Part shown: positions 32,454 through 43,132 of the stretch, piece after piece | Layout of the letters: each line of letters begins with the position of its first letter | Numbering within the stretch: the first letter of the stretch is position 1 | NCBI GenBank assembly: GCA_029204225.1 | Contig: CM055100.1 | Location: 23,125,810 to 23,189,809 of the forward strand | Reading direction: 5' to 3' | DNA from: Diphasiastrum complanatum | Lineage: Eukaryota > Streptophyta > Lycopodiopsida > Lycopodiales > Lycopodiaceae | DNA length: 64,000 nucleotides | Notes under the pieces: generated by a model | Told to the model about the DNA's origin: nothing | The model's database searches: none | Seen by the model: the letters and a program-made list of their open reading frames with translations, nothing else | Program-made: the position numbers and the translations under genes

Positions 32454-33020
32454 GAGACACTCCATCCATAAGACATATTATTTGAGCCTCCCAGTTACGC
32501 CGTCATTTGGTTTGTAACTGCCATTATTCGTGCTTCAGTGTAATATAGCAACAGCTTGTTTTCTATCTGTGTATAACGTAGAATGAATGCTTGTTGTGAT
32601 TGAATGCACTTTATCGTTGTTTGATCGCGCTTGTTTACTCACTCTGATCAGATACGGACATCTATGGCTCCTCAGTTTTTGATCAGACAATGGCTGTCTT
32701 TGACGTCTGAGGGACTCGCGATATCATATTGCTCTTCCATTTATTGCAGAATCATACTTCACATTGAATCTGATTCTCAGTAATACCACACACAAACCAT
32801 TTCTAATATCTTCGGTGGACTGTACTCTTGGTTTTTGAGAGTATGAATTGATTTTTAGGATCATGTTGGGCAATTAGAACACTTAAAGCTGTGATTACAT
32901 TTAGCATAAGTTGTCTATTAGACTGGATTGCATTTAGCAGCTGATTGTAACGGGAAAGCTGTTCCGCAATATTTCTGCTCTCTTCTCCATTCGCGTTCTT
33001 CTATCTCCCTTGCCCCATCA
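32454..33020 (+). repeat. target duplication and right part of the split copia LTR
   Basis: GAGAC (32454-32458) is the right target duplication. The remainder continues the LTR that begins left of 27234 and ends GCCCCATCA at 33020, followed three bases later by a PBS. Confidence 0.6.
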
Positions 33021-33023
33021 GAT

Positions 33024-33035
33024 TGGTATCAGAGC
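33024..33035 (+). other. copia primer-binding site
   Basis: TGGTATCAGAGC, an exact initiator-tRNA-Met complement, three bases after the LTR end CATCA. Confidence 0.88.
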
Positions 33036-33089
33036 ATAGCTCATACTAACCAAGATATAAAGTTTGTTCCATTTGTATTATTGTTAGCA

Positions 33090-33500
33090 TGTCTCATATA
33101 GGTAACTCTTCGTCATCATCCAACAAGGCTAGAATCATTGACAAGTTCAATGGTTCTAACTTCTACATCTGGAAGTTAAAACTCTAGATGATGTTGATAG
33201 ATAGAGATCTTTGGGATGTAGTAGAAGGTGCTGACCTGAAACCAGAAGATGGTGATTAAGCAAAGGCATGGAAGATCAAGGATCAGAAGGCCTTAGCATG
33301 TATCACACTCAATCTGGCCGACTCCCAAATATCCCACGTTACCACATGCAAAACCTCCAAGAATGCATTAGATTTGTTATCAAATCTCTATGAGACTCAT
33401 GATGTAGCCACTAGATTACATCTTAGGAGGAAGTTCTTTACTCTTAGCATGTCTGATTCTACTGCCATCACTTCTCACATCAACAGCTTCAAAAGTCGAC
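33090..33500 (+). pseudogene. truncated copia gag
   Basis: MSHIGNSSSSSNKARIIDKF starts at 33090, 55 bases after the PBS. It is followed by FNGSNFYIWKLKL, a stop, DLWDVVEGADLKPED, another stop and ACITLNLADSQISHVTTCKT. This is the N-terminal half of a copia gag (UBN2-type). It is cut off near 33500, where minus-strand copia sequence begins, so it lacks the zinc knuckle and all of pol. It belongs to the outer element whose LTR is split by the 27.2-32.5 kb insertion. Confidence 0.83.
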
Positions 33501-35610
33501 CAGTGTCCAGGTATGATTTGTCAAAAGTGAGTTGTACTCGCTTTCCATAGCTTCTTGCCACTTCACAGTATTCTTGGAGTTAATTGCTTCGGCTAGCCTC
33601 TCTGGTTCTTCTGATGGAGTCCAGAATGATTGAGGTGCATACCTCTGATGAGAATCGTGAGAAGAAAAATTCACGAAACATTTCCGACTCTCCTTCGAGA
33701 TTCGAATGAAGTTCAGATGCGTTCGCTAAACACTGCCAGCTGAAACACTCCTATAATCCTCCAGAGGGTAGTCAGGTACTACTGATCTATGTTCATAAAA
33801 TCAATATAGCATTCGGCTTTCATTTCAACTAAGGTGCGAAATTCAAGGGGAACAAGAAAACTCAGACATATTAAAATAAACAGCATAAGCATTCGACATT
33901 CAAGATCAGACACAACCAAAAAATAATCTATTGATTTTCTCTGGTTTCTTCAGGGCACTGCATGCAAATCCACGCAGTGCGTTGGCGTGAGAGAAGCACG
34001 GTTCTCTCACGAGTAGTAGTCTCACTTTACTAGCGGACAATCGGATCTTCTGATCCTAGACAGAATTGTCTTCTCGCACGCAGGCGGAGCTTCTATCTGT
34101 GTTCGTCTTCTGCTTACTAGCATCAGACTCCTCCTTGTTCTTCTTTTCTTACATAGTTACACACTGTGTATCCTATTGATATATGTCAAGTGTTATTCAG
34201 TAAGTACAGTCTCTCTATGCAAATCTAAGATCAGAGTGATTAACCATCTACAACTAACCAGAGAATTACAAGAGTGGCAGTTTAGCCACGACCTAGGGAG
34301 TATCTGTTGACGTCATGCCATCAGGTCAGATCTTTGTACTTCTGGTACTTGCATAATCTCTAGTGGTACTCCTTGGAGCGTGAGGATAGAACGGATTTTG
34401 TTTCCACCATTGGTTTCGTTTATCTCGTTCGTCTTTCTCTCGTATAGGACCGCAAGGGAATCTCGTTCGTGGATCATTCGTGTTTGCGAAACTCTTTGTG
34501 TTTCACATCTTCAAATGTTCGAGTTCGCGAACATGTTGGTCTTCGTCTTCGTTGACTTTTGTGTTTGCGAAACTCTTCGTGTTTCGTGTCTTTAGATGTT
34601 CGAGTTTTGCGAACATATTCATCAGTCGAGGGGCCGCAAGCTAGCAAGGCTTTGCATTGAGAAACACTCTGTTTCTTCAGCCTGTTAGGAACTGGTTCAA
34701 GTCCATGAGGATCTGCGGACGTTTGGTTGACCGAGATGGGATGATGCTTCTTCGTGAATTTCTCCAGATTTGCTCGAGCTAGCTTGGTCTAGTCTGATGA
34801 CAGGTACTGTCGGCTGTTCGGCTTCTGTAGCTGTAGCTGCAGATTTTGTAGAAGGAACTTCAACGTTGTTGGAAGAATCCATGCTACGTAAAATAGGATG
34901 AAATGACATAGCATCATTTATCGATGGTTGTTTGAAATCATAGTATGTATGTTCTCGAAATATTACATCCCTAGAGGCAAATACTACATTGGTGGATGGA
35001 TCATAAACTTTATAAGCTTTATGTTCATCAGGATAGCCAATGAAAATACATTTATTTGTCCTATAATCCAGCTTCTTCCTAAGTTGTTTAAGAATCTGAA
35101 CAAAACATATACAAACAAAGATTTTTAAATGGTTGACACTAGGCTTGTGCCCATGCCAAACTTCATAAGGAGTTTTGTTGTTGATGATTTTGGTGATGGA
35201 TCTGTTCTACATGTAACAGGCTGTGGCAATAGCTTCTGCCCAAAACTTTGCAGGTACATGTGCTTGATGTAGAATGGATCTGGCTGAGTTGAGAATAGTT
35301 CAATTCTTCCTTTCTACAATCCCATTTTGTTGTGATGAATATGAAGTAGTGAACTATCTTCTAATGCCATGTTCAACCATGTAGTCGGACATCTCATTAG
35401 AGATGTATTCACCGCCACCATCAGTTCGGAGTGCCTTCACTTTTGTAGACGTTTGTGTCTCAGCCATGGCCTTGAATCTCTTGAAGCATTCAAAGGCTTC
35501 AGATTTGTGCTTAATGAAAATGACTGTAGACCATTGTAGTGGGTTTCTTTCCTTGCCTAACCTGAATCCAAGATCTAGTCAATCTAGCATGATAGAGACG
35601 GAGTTAGTTG
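33489..35610 (-). pseudogene. copia integrase to RT N-terminus remnant
   Basis: Reading the minus strand from about 35610, integrase motifs appear: VKALRTDGGGEYISNEM, QQNGIVERKN (stop after it), AHVPAKFWAEAIATACYM, NKTPYEVWHGHKPSVNHL and CIFIGYPDEHKAYKVYDPST. Next comes the linker ending in the frame 34909-34697. About 1 kb of unrelated sequence (34.69-33.68 kb) interrupts, then EAINSKNTVKWQEAMESEYN (33.67-33.50 kb) resumes just before RT. The catalytic Asp of DGGGE and the Glu of VERKN are present, but several stops break the frame. The RT itself is missing at the junction with the plus-strand gag. Confidence 0.8.
34481..34640 (+). repeat. 81-bp tandem duplication
   Basis: TGTTTGCGAAACTCTT occurs at 34481 and 34562, each followed by a GTTCGAGTTCGCGAACAT-like palindrome. 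Two diverged units lie inside the insert that interrupts the copia remnant. Confidence 0.8.
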
Positions 35611-36325
35611 TCACGCGTAGGTTCGTTCCCATGAGAGCGATAGTTTAGTTCAGATTTCAGCATGAATGGAAGATCTAAATCTAGCTCTACATCCATTAAC
35701 CCTACTCATTAACACTAAGATCCATTAACACTACGATCCACAACAAAGATAGCTTACTCTTTCTCTCTCTCTCTCTCTTTCTCTCTCATAAAAAGTATAA
35801 TAACACTCAATCCCAATAACGTTCAGATCCAATAATTAGCAAAATCCAAAGAAAGCATGAGAGATGGAGAAGGGAAGAAGAAGAGCAAGGACATTCATCA
35901 ATCCATTTTTGAAGAGAACCAATCTGCTTTATTGAAATGAGGAAATGAACATGAGGAGCAACTCGAGTTGGTCCCTTCTTATAGTAGAGAGGAGGACCCT
36001 GGCCTCTGAATCCTATTGGTCCAGTCTTGCCTCTCTTTTTATTCAAATATAAAAAAGTGTGGGCCATCAAAATTGGAGGGAAACCCAACTTTATTCACTA
36101 ACTTGACATTTAGGCCTTGCGACATAAAGGCCTAAAGTCCTTTTATTGACTTTTAACTAATCAATCAAGTAACTATGTGATCATTGGGTTGGACTTACAC
36201 ACGCAGGGTGCCAAATCCCTCTCATTTATTAACTAGGGTTAGGGTTGCCTTGGGATCCGCAAACCCTCCAACAGTATCCCCCACCAAAACTGGTGGCGGT
36301 CCCACGACACCTGCAATATGCAGTT
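35611..36325. other. no gene recognised; TC microsatellite
   Basis: A pyrimidine run of CTCTCTCT type lies at about 35757-35790. The rest has no conserved frame. TAGGGTTAGGGTT near 36232 is too short to be telomeric. Confidence 0.35.
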
Positions 36326-37190
36326 ATTGTGGACTTTTATTGGCTTCGCGCCGAATCTTGATTAAATGGTGCTGCACCTTCTCCATAAAATCGAGGCGTG
36401 CAGTATTGAAATCCAAATTGTGTGGCAGAAAACAACGGTGGGCTCCGGCAATCCACTTGGAGGTTGTCCATAATGTGAAGCATGATTCCCAGGAGCCTCC
36501 CATCATTGTTGCACGAAAATATAAACGAGCAACCGATAGCTGATCTTTGATTTGCTCTGAGGCCATCGGCTTATTTGGATCAAATGCTAGAGGAGAGAGA
36601 CAATCGTCCCATCTGGTTGCCACTGACGCCAACAAAGTTAGATCTTTAGCAAGCATTGCCGATTGTCACACCGTTGGATCTGGAGAGTGGACATATTCTC
36701 TCTGATAGGCTTGTAAGGCACGGTGGAAATCCACTGAGATTGTCCAACTGTAGGGCTGATGGATGATTGGCCAATTGGGCGTATGGATGGTGATCTTGTC
36801 CATAGCCAACCCCAAATCTTTCCATTTATTTCTTCACGACATTGGCACGTAATAAGGATCTACCCGCAATTGCCGAGGGTTGGCGACGTAACTCCTAATT
36901 GATGCCAGAGTTTTTTCAAAAATAGTGATTCTCCATGCCAGATGCTCTCCCAATGCAGGTATTTTATCCAACTCTTTGTCGACCTCTATCTCAGTGCTCT
37001 CAAACTTCAGAACCCATCCATCACGCGAGGACTCATGCGGATGTTGCTTTAAGAAGGTCTGGATCTGGTCCTCGACGCTGATGGGCCTTCTGAATAGAGG
37101 TGTGGTCCTTGATGAGGATGGACCTACTTGTACTGTCGGTAAGATTGGCAGTGGTTCGGCGATATCTGGAGCTCCCCCCTAGTCCATGCT
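36326..37190 (-). pseudogene. unclassified protein-like frame with two stops
   Basis: One minus-strand frame of about 285 codons is interrupted by only two stops (near 36835 and 36670). It reads as ordinary protein: VEDQIQTFLKQHPHESSRDG, VDKELDKIPALGEHLAWRI, then IRSYVANPRQLRVDPYYVP, SWTISVDFHRALQAYQREYV, WIAGAHRCFLPHNLDF and ARLDFMEKVQHHLIKIRREA. It lies next to, and antiparallel to, the gypsy pol remnant at 37.3 kb. I do not recognise a family. It may be another retroelement accessory or gag-like ORF; the last block faintly recalls the NLYDWAQF block of the accessory ORF at 22.1 kb, too weakly to claim. Confidence 0.4.
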
Positions 37191-37307
37191 CGAATCTACT
37201 CCTATATCCATTGGTATAGCTTCATTGGGCCTACCATTCCCATCACAACTGCCCAGGCCACCTCACCCCCACACACTGAAGCCACCTCACCGAACACACA
37301 ATTCTTT

Positions 37308-39366
37308 ATGGATATGTTTGATGATTTTGACCCCCTTGGGGCCACTGAAATTTTGAAAATGCCTGCACCCTTTGAACTCCAATCCTTTGGAAGAGGATTC
37401 GGACATATCCATGAATCTACTGTTGGTGTTGAAGATGTCAGCCAGCCACCTCACACGGAAGATAGCCCAGTTGCACTTCGGGTCTACAAAGCTGTGAAAT
37501 CACCGAAACAGTTCGACGCCACAGTGCCTGAGGGATTTGAAGAGGAGGACATTTTTGAAGAAGAAGAACTAGTGGCACCTATTCCACGCCTACCAAGGAC
37601 AGTACCATCAGGTCCTCCTATTGCTGCCGCCTCCACGACCGTCGATTCTGGTGAATTTCATGTTCATACGGATGCTTCAAAATATGCCATTGTAGTTTTG
37701 ACATAGCCAGGTGACTATAAGAAGGATTATCCTATACAATTTGCAAGCAGACAACTTACAGATCCAAAAAATAATTATTCAACAACAGAACGTGAGGCAT
37801 TGGCCATGATTTTTTCTGTTTGGAAATTTTGTCACTACCTCATGGAAACGCACTTTGCATTTTATATGGATCATCAACCGTTACTTTACTTGGTAAACAA
37901 GACGTGCAATACTGGACGTATTGCAAGATGGTTATTGCTATTGACTGAATTTGACTTTCGAATTGTAGCTCGAAAGGGGAAACAACATTATCTAGCCGAT
38001 CACATTTTGCGAATCGAATATGCACCAGTTAACACTGAAGTGGATGACGAATTGCCAGATGCTGCGTTATTCTATGTTGAAGCAAAACCTGAGTGGGCAT
38101 CAGATATCTAGGACAACCAAATGACTCTCTGACAAAAGTACATAAGAGACAATTGATTCATAAGGCTCAACCTTATCAATTAATTGCAGGACAATTGTAT
38201 CGTTGTGGATCAGATAATATTTTACGAAGGTGTGTTTTACCACATGAAGTACCAGATTCAATCATGTTTTCACATGATGGCATGAGTAGAGGACACTTCT
38301 CTACATATATTACTGTTCGCAAACTTTTACAATCAGGTTGTTGGTGGCCTACGCTTCACAAGAACACAGAAAATTTTATTCAAACATGTGATGTTTGCCA
38401 ACAAGCACGATGGCCTACTCGACAGAACTATGAACCCTTGCATCCGGTTTTATCGCAAGCACCGTTTGAAAAATGGGGACTGGATTAAAGTGGGTTGAAG
38501 CCAAAGCTATCAAAGTTGCTGATGCGAAATCTATGGCCAAGTTTCTATATGAAAATATTATAATCAGATTTGGATGTCCGATCGAGATTGTCAGTGACCA
38601 GGGTACACACTTTGTTAATCAAACAATAAAGTGTTTACTGGAAGATTTTTTTGTTATACACAGATTTAGTGCTCCCTACTATCCCAGAGGGAATGGCCAA
38701 GCTGAATCTTCTAGTAAGATTCTCTGCACCATTATGACAAAGACAGTTGAAGCGAGTCGGTCTGATTGGGAACATAAACTGTATGGGCATTCAGAACCGC
38801 TTACAAAAATAGTACAAATCAAACACCTTTTCAACTGGTTTATGGTCAAGATGCTGTCATGCCGATTGAATTTTTAATCTCATCTTTACGCATAGCGGCC
38901 ACCGAACGATTAATAGTACAAATCAAACACCTTTTCAACTGGTTTATGGTCAAAATGCTGTCATGCCGATTGAATTTTTAATCTCATCTTTACGCATAGC
39001 GGTCACCGAACGATTAAATGATGATACGCCTTTACAACTCCACCGTGAAGCGTTGCACAAATTATGTGAAACCCGATTGATGGCAGTTCATGCCTTACCA
39101 GCAAAGAAAGCCCGCCGCAAGGCATGGCACGATCGCCGATTGCACAAAAAAGATTTGAAAGCAGGAGATTTTGCATTAATGTACAAAACCAAGTTGATCA
39201 AGGGCAAGTTGAAGTTTACCGGGGAAGGCCCGTATAAAGTGAAGGAAATCTTGAACTATGGCGCAGTAATTCTTGAGCACTTGGATGAAAAATGATTTGA
39301 TACTCCGGTGAATGGCAGTCACTTACGAAAGTTTTGGAAGCCTGCTCCGCCAGTTCAGCAATTCTG
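37308..39366 (+). pseudogene. Ty3/gypsy RNase H-integrase remnant
   Basis: The first 110 residues (MDMFDDFDPLGATEILKMPA on) are acidic and unassigned, perhaps from the gag-pol linker. RNase H follows directly (VHTDASKYAIVVLT, REALAMIFSVWKFCHYLMET, HQPLLYLVNK), so protease and RT have been deleted. The integrase zinc-binding region reads GHFSTYITVRKLLQSGCWWP and CDVCQQARWP. At about 38485 FEKWGLD joins LKWVEAKAIKVA with loss of about 30 residues that include the first catalytic Asp. The second Asp (IVSDQGTHFV) and the Glu region (YYPRGNGQAESS) remain. A 104-bp duplication at 38811 shifts the frame. The C-terminal tail (KARRKAWHDRRLHKKDLKAG, FTGEGPYKVKEI) ends near 39366. It is dead for several independent reasons. 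Confidence 0.88.
38811..39018 (+). repeat. 104-bp tandem duplication in integrase
   Basis: AGTACAAATCAAACACC begins at 38811 and again at 38915. The two units differ at about two positions. Because 104 is not a multiple of three, it shifts the reading frame. Confidence 0.92.
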
Positions 39367-39584
39367 ATCTCAATGGTTTTTTAATTTTATTTGTTTTTCA
39401 ATTTTTTGTTTTTCAGTAATAAATTTGTTGAGTTTTTTTGGAAAAAGACAGTTGAAAAAAAAAATTGAGAAAATACTGATGAGCAAAAGTTAGAAAGTCA
39501 TCAGCATAGGAAAATGAAGCACAATAATTTTTTGATGAAAAAAGACTTAGAAAATTACTGTTTTGGTCAAATTTAGCGTATTCA

Positions 39585-39935
39585 GTACCGAAAACCTTCG
39601 CTAAGCTCTCAGACTGTACATCCACTCTAGATTTATCTAATTTGAGGTGGGCGAAGGTTCTTGTCCATAAAAACTCCAGTTTTTTGAGTCTGGCGAAGGA
39701 TCAGTGATATGCCATTTTGAGAACCTTCGCCGAGCATCTTAACCTCATTATTAACCTTCGTCGACCTGTTAGATGATCTTATAATGTCAAAATTAGGTTG
39801 TCCATAGGTTCAGGTCTTGGAAAAGTACATTTATGACAGTACCTAGGCGAAGGACCCTCCTGGGCAAAGGTTCATCCTTCGCCAGGCCTGGAAAACGTTC
39901 GCCTGATAGGTTCAGATCCCCAGAAACCTTCGCCG
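39585..39935 (+). repeat. cluster of CCTTCGCC/GGCGAAGG motifs
   Basis: At least eight near-copies of CCTTCGCC or its reverse complement lie within about 350 bases, in both orientations, between the end of gypsy pol and the next ORF. This position would be the 3' untranslated part or spacer of the element. Confidence 0.75.
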
Positions 39936-40180
39936 ATATTTTTATACCCTATTATCACAGTATTGTACATGCCTGCAAATTTTTGTTCAGAACTGATCAG
40001 CCAAACTAGTATTTAGTGTAATGGACCCACCAAATTCACCTATAAGTTGACTAAATTCGATTCATTCCTCACTTGTGCTAGCGAAGCTCTTGCGAATTTT
40101 TACCACAACCAAAGCCTTCCAAAATTCTTGCACTACCCTTTGAGACACTTTTACATGTTTTATATTTCCTTTCTGATCAT

Positions 40181-41143
40181 CATGTCTTCTACCAATACTT
40201 CCCAGTCTCCACGCTATACTATCTAGCGTGATGTCCCATCTGCAACGAACATCATGATCCTTCCTAGCACAAGCATGGTCACTCAGTGGATGACCCTTGC
40301 GGAGCCTTTGCTCACTGCAATGGGCATTCATGAGAGAGCCTTTTCTGGTCACATCAATATGGAATTTATCACTCTTTCCTTCAGTACATGGAAGGAAGAG
40401 AAATCTAAATTTTATATCACTTTCCATGGAGCCACACACAAGGTGCGCATCACTAGGCCGCCCTTGCAGCTATAGGTATAACATCCGGCACGCAGGCCTC
40501 ACCCAATCACAAGCACGCCAAACAGGCCATCAAGCCATATATTGACCTCGCCAACGATCTGCATTGGACCAATGACGGCTACCTTCTGGAAGCCATCATT
40601 GAGCCTTCAATCCACGCTACTGCCCAACTACTGAACAACTTCCTGATGGTTGGCAACCTCAGGAAAGACCGCATCACATCACAGATCCTCCATAGGATAG
40701 TGGAGTCCCACACCAAGTTGGCCAAAACCCCTCTTGAACCATATAATTGGTTCAAGACTGTTTCTAGTGAGCTCAAACGAGCTATTAAGGCCAATACTAA
40801 GCAATGAACTACCGCTGGCTCTTTATTGTCTCTTTTAGCCGCTTCTCACTTAGAAAACAGAATCCATGGCTTCCACCTGGATTTTGTGCTTTTGATCTAC
40901 GAAGAAGCACCGGCAGAGTCATCTCACCAGGCCTCGAGTTCTCATAGTCGTCGTCGTCCACGCAGCGAGATTGTTATTCATGACTCGCCTTCCACGTCAC
41001 GACGTTGCACTAGGCATACCTCATCAGCTGCGCTTCCACCCCTTGCTGCTGTTCGCATTGAACTTCCCATTCCCCCAGCCTCTGATGCTTCCCTCGCCTC
41101 TGCTTCCATTCACGGACAGTCTGTGACATACTGTGGTTCTTGA
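40181..41143 (+). pseudogene. accessory ORF of unknown family (copy A)
   Basis: Starts MSSTNTSQSPRYTI at 40181 and is broken by early stops and frameshifts (near 40225 and 40470). Readable parts are MVTQWMTLAEPLLTAMGIHE, HINMEFITLSFSTWKEEKSK and FYITFHGATHKVRI, then in another frame KPYIDLANDLHWTNDGYLLE, AIIEPSIHATAQLLNNFL and PLEPYNWFKTVSSELKRAIK. A Ser/Arg/Pro-rich tail (SSHQASSSHSRRRPRSE) completes it. The order and the DGYxLEAI..P and YxWxxF blocks match the ORF at 22.1-23.7 kb. Here it lies about 0.8 kb downstream of gypsy integrase on the same strand, the position of env-like third ORFs. No signal peptide or fusion motif is visible, so I do not call it env. Confidence 0.6.
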
Positions 41144-41171
41144 TATCCCATATGGGCATACCGTTGTTGAA

Positions 41172-42115
41172 TTATCCGAGGTTGAAGTTGCAAAAAGCAG
41201 TCTCATGATCAGGTGAATTACACAGATGGCAAACACTGAGTTTCATTCGTTTTTTCAATTGAGGACACTCGTTCACTGTGTGATTTCCTGTACAAATAGA
41301 ACACCAGACATTTTCCTTGGTAGGAAAAGTCTTTGCAAGCTTTTCAGATTCCTTGTTTGCTTCCTTTTCCAATGCTTTGATCTTCTCATCAAATTGCAAC
41401 TACAACTTTTCCATCTGTTTCTACTGGTTCTTCCCAAGTTTCTCGAACTCATTGAGCATCATTTCTACAGTAGCATTGGCATTCGTTGATGCAATAGTGG
41501 TGGATGTCGTAGTAGTCTGCCCTGCTGTATAAGGCAACATACTGATATTTGGCTCCTCATATGAATCTTCATCCTCCTCTCGAATTGCATCGTCCATAGC
41601 ATTTTGCAAGAGTGCATACTCATTATGGCGTTTCAACTCACGTCTGATCCGTTTAGGTAGACCTGACAATAACCACATAATCATGGCATTTTCGTTAATC
41701 AGCTCAGGTTCGCATTCAGATCTAAGACGTTTCATCCGTTCAATGTAATCTCGAACCATTTCCCGCTTTCCCATCTTAATTTTACTTAAAAGCAAGAAAG
41801 GGTCTTCCATAAACTTTCGCGGTTTGAACCGTGTGATAAAGGCTCGCTTAACAACCTCCCAATCTGTACGTTCAGTTTCGTCTTGGTTATAGTACCAATC
41901 TTGTGCTGCGCCTGTTAAGGCCATAGGAAACAGCTTAAGTTTATCTTGAGGATAAATCTCACCATAGATTTCACAGGATTCAACATAGATCTGAAGAAAT
42001 CTAACTGGATCTGTTAATCCATTATATTTGGGTAGATCCAAACAGGGTGCTCTTCTAACAATATTGGATTGACTTCCTGTGGAGCACCTCCAGGAGCAGA
42101 TCCAGGGGCAGCCAT
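41172..42115 (-). pseudogene. Ty3/gypsy gag (third family member)
   Basis: ATG at 42115 (MAAPGSAPGGAPQEV) begins the protein and a frameshift falls near 42045. From LDLPKYNGLTDPVRFLQIYV the core is open to 41421: LFPMALTGAAQDWYYNQDET, REMVRDYIERMKRLRSECEP, IMWLLSGLPKRIRRELKRHN and DAIREEDEDS. A coiled-coil-like segment (FDEKIKALEKEANKESEKLA) leads to two Cys-His boxes: WCSICTGNHTVNECPQL (CX2CX3HX4C) and CHLCNSPDHETAFC (CX2CX4HX4C). It ends near 41172, tail to tail with the accessory ORF on the plus strand. No protease or RT follows. Organisation is like gag units A and B but the sequence is clearly diverged. Confidence 0.82.
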
Positions 42116-42600
42116 CTTTACAAATTTAGATTAAGCAGACAATGAGATTGGATCTAGATTTTTTAATCACAACTATCTCAGATCAGATCTACTAGATCTA
42201 TTCCATTTTTCAAGAATCTGATTCTATATCATGAAAACGTTTTTGAGATTCGATCAATCGATACTTCTCAAAAAATGATAAATCTCTCAGAATCCAATTC
42301 AAAATATATCAGGGAATCGAAGTTGGTCACATAGTCCGCGATGGCCGAACTATTTTGGCCGAACAATCGAAGATGGCCGAATAATCGAGGATGACCGAAT
42401 TGTTGAATGTGTCCGAACAATCGGGAAAACACCGTCACCAATTCTTTTGTATTTTTGTAGACTGTTAGAAAACAAATGTATTTCTGCAGAGTGAGAGACT
42501 GTGTGGTTATTTACAAGTAGCAAGTGAATGGATCTAGATTAGCAGAGAAATAGGGATGGAGAGGATAGAAATCCAACAATTTGAAGAATTATACTTTGGC
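42116..42600 (-). repeat. LTR/leader of the minus-strand gypsy gag
   Basis: Upstream of the gag start. It contains about five short units built on GGCCGAACAATCGA (plus-strand reading) at 42340-42425, then a stretch homologous to 367-500 in inverted orientation. LTR boundaries are not resolvable. Confidence 0.6.
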
Positions 42601-43132
42601 CAACAATATGTTCAAAGACATGTATCATACAGTCGAGTGTCATTTTCAATGTCGACTACCTCGTATGAGCATTTATATATGAACAACAATTCATGACTAC
42701 CATTTCTCATGAAGGAATTATGATTATTTTCATCAAATTGGTTAAACAACATGGATTGCTACGACAGAAGAGTTGGACGCAAGACATAAACAAAAATTCA
42801 AGGGAATTGGATAAGCATCCGAGTTGGCATGATGTCGAGGAAGTAGACAAAAGAGGATATTGTGGTGATACACTCTATCCATTCCATATAGATTGGTAGC
42901 CAACAAGCAATATGTTGCTTCATCAACCTCTTCTTCGACCATCATTTTTCCTTCATGGGAATATGGATTACAGTCTAAAGCTAACAAATGGATTCAATTC
43001 AACAACATTGGATCTATAATGATGCAATACGGTTTGGATGACAACCTCAATCATGACTACTTAACATAGGAGATCAAGTTGATCAGACAAGTGTCTTCAT
43101 TTTTAAGGACAAAAATGTTTAAGTAGGGGGAG
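42601..43132 (+). pseudogene. probable 3' end of a gypsy element
   Basis: No recognisable catalytic motif, only short plus-strand frames. The end reads DKNV and a stop, then the purine tract AGTAGGGGGAG before 43133, a typical layout for the end of gypsy pol followed by the 3' LTR. Confidence 0.35.

Noticed and set aside
36228-36248. Telomere-like TAGGGTTAGGGTT
   Set aside because: Less than two full plant telomere units; likely a chance telo-box.
37308-41143. Endogenous pararetrovirus (caulimovirus) interpretation
   Set aside because: A gypsy-type integrase follows RNase H, which caulimoviruses lack; no movement protein is seen.
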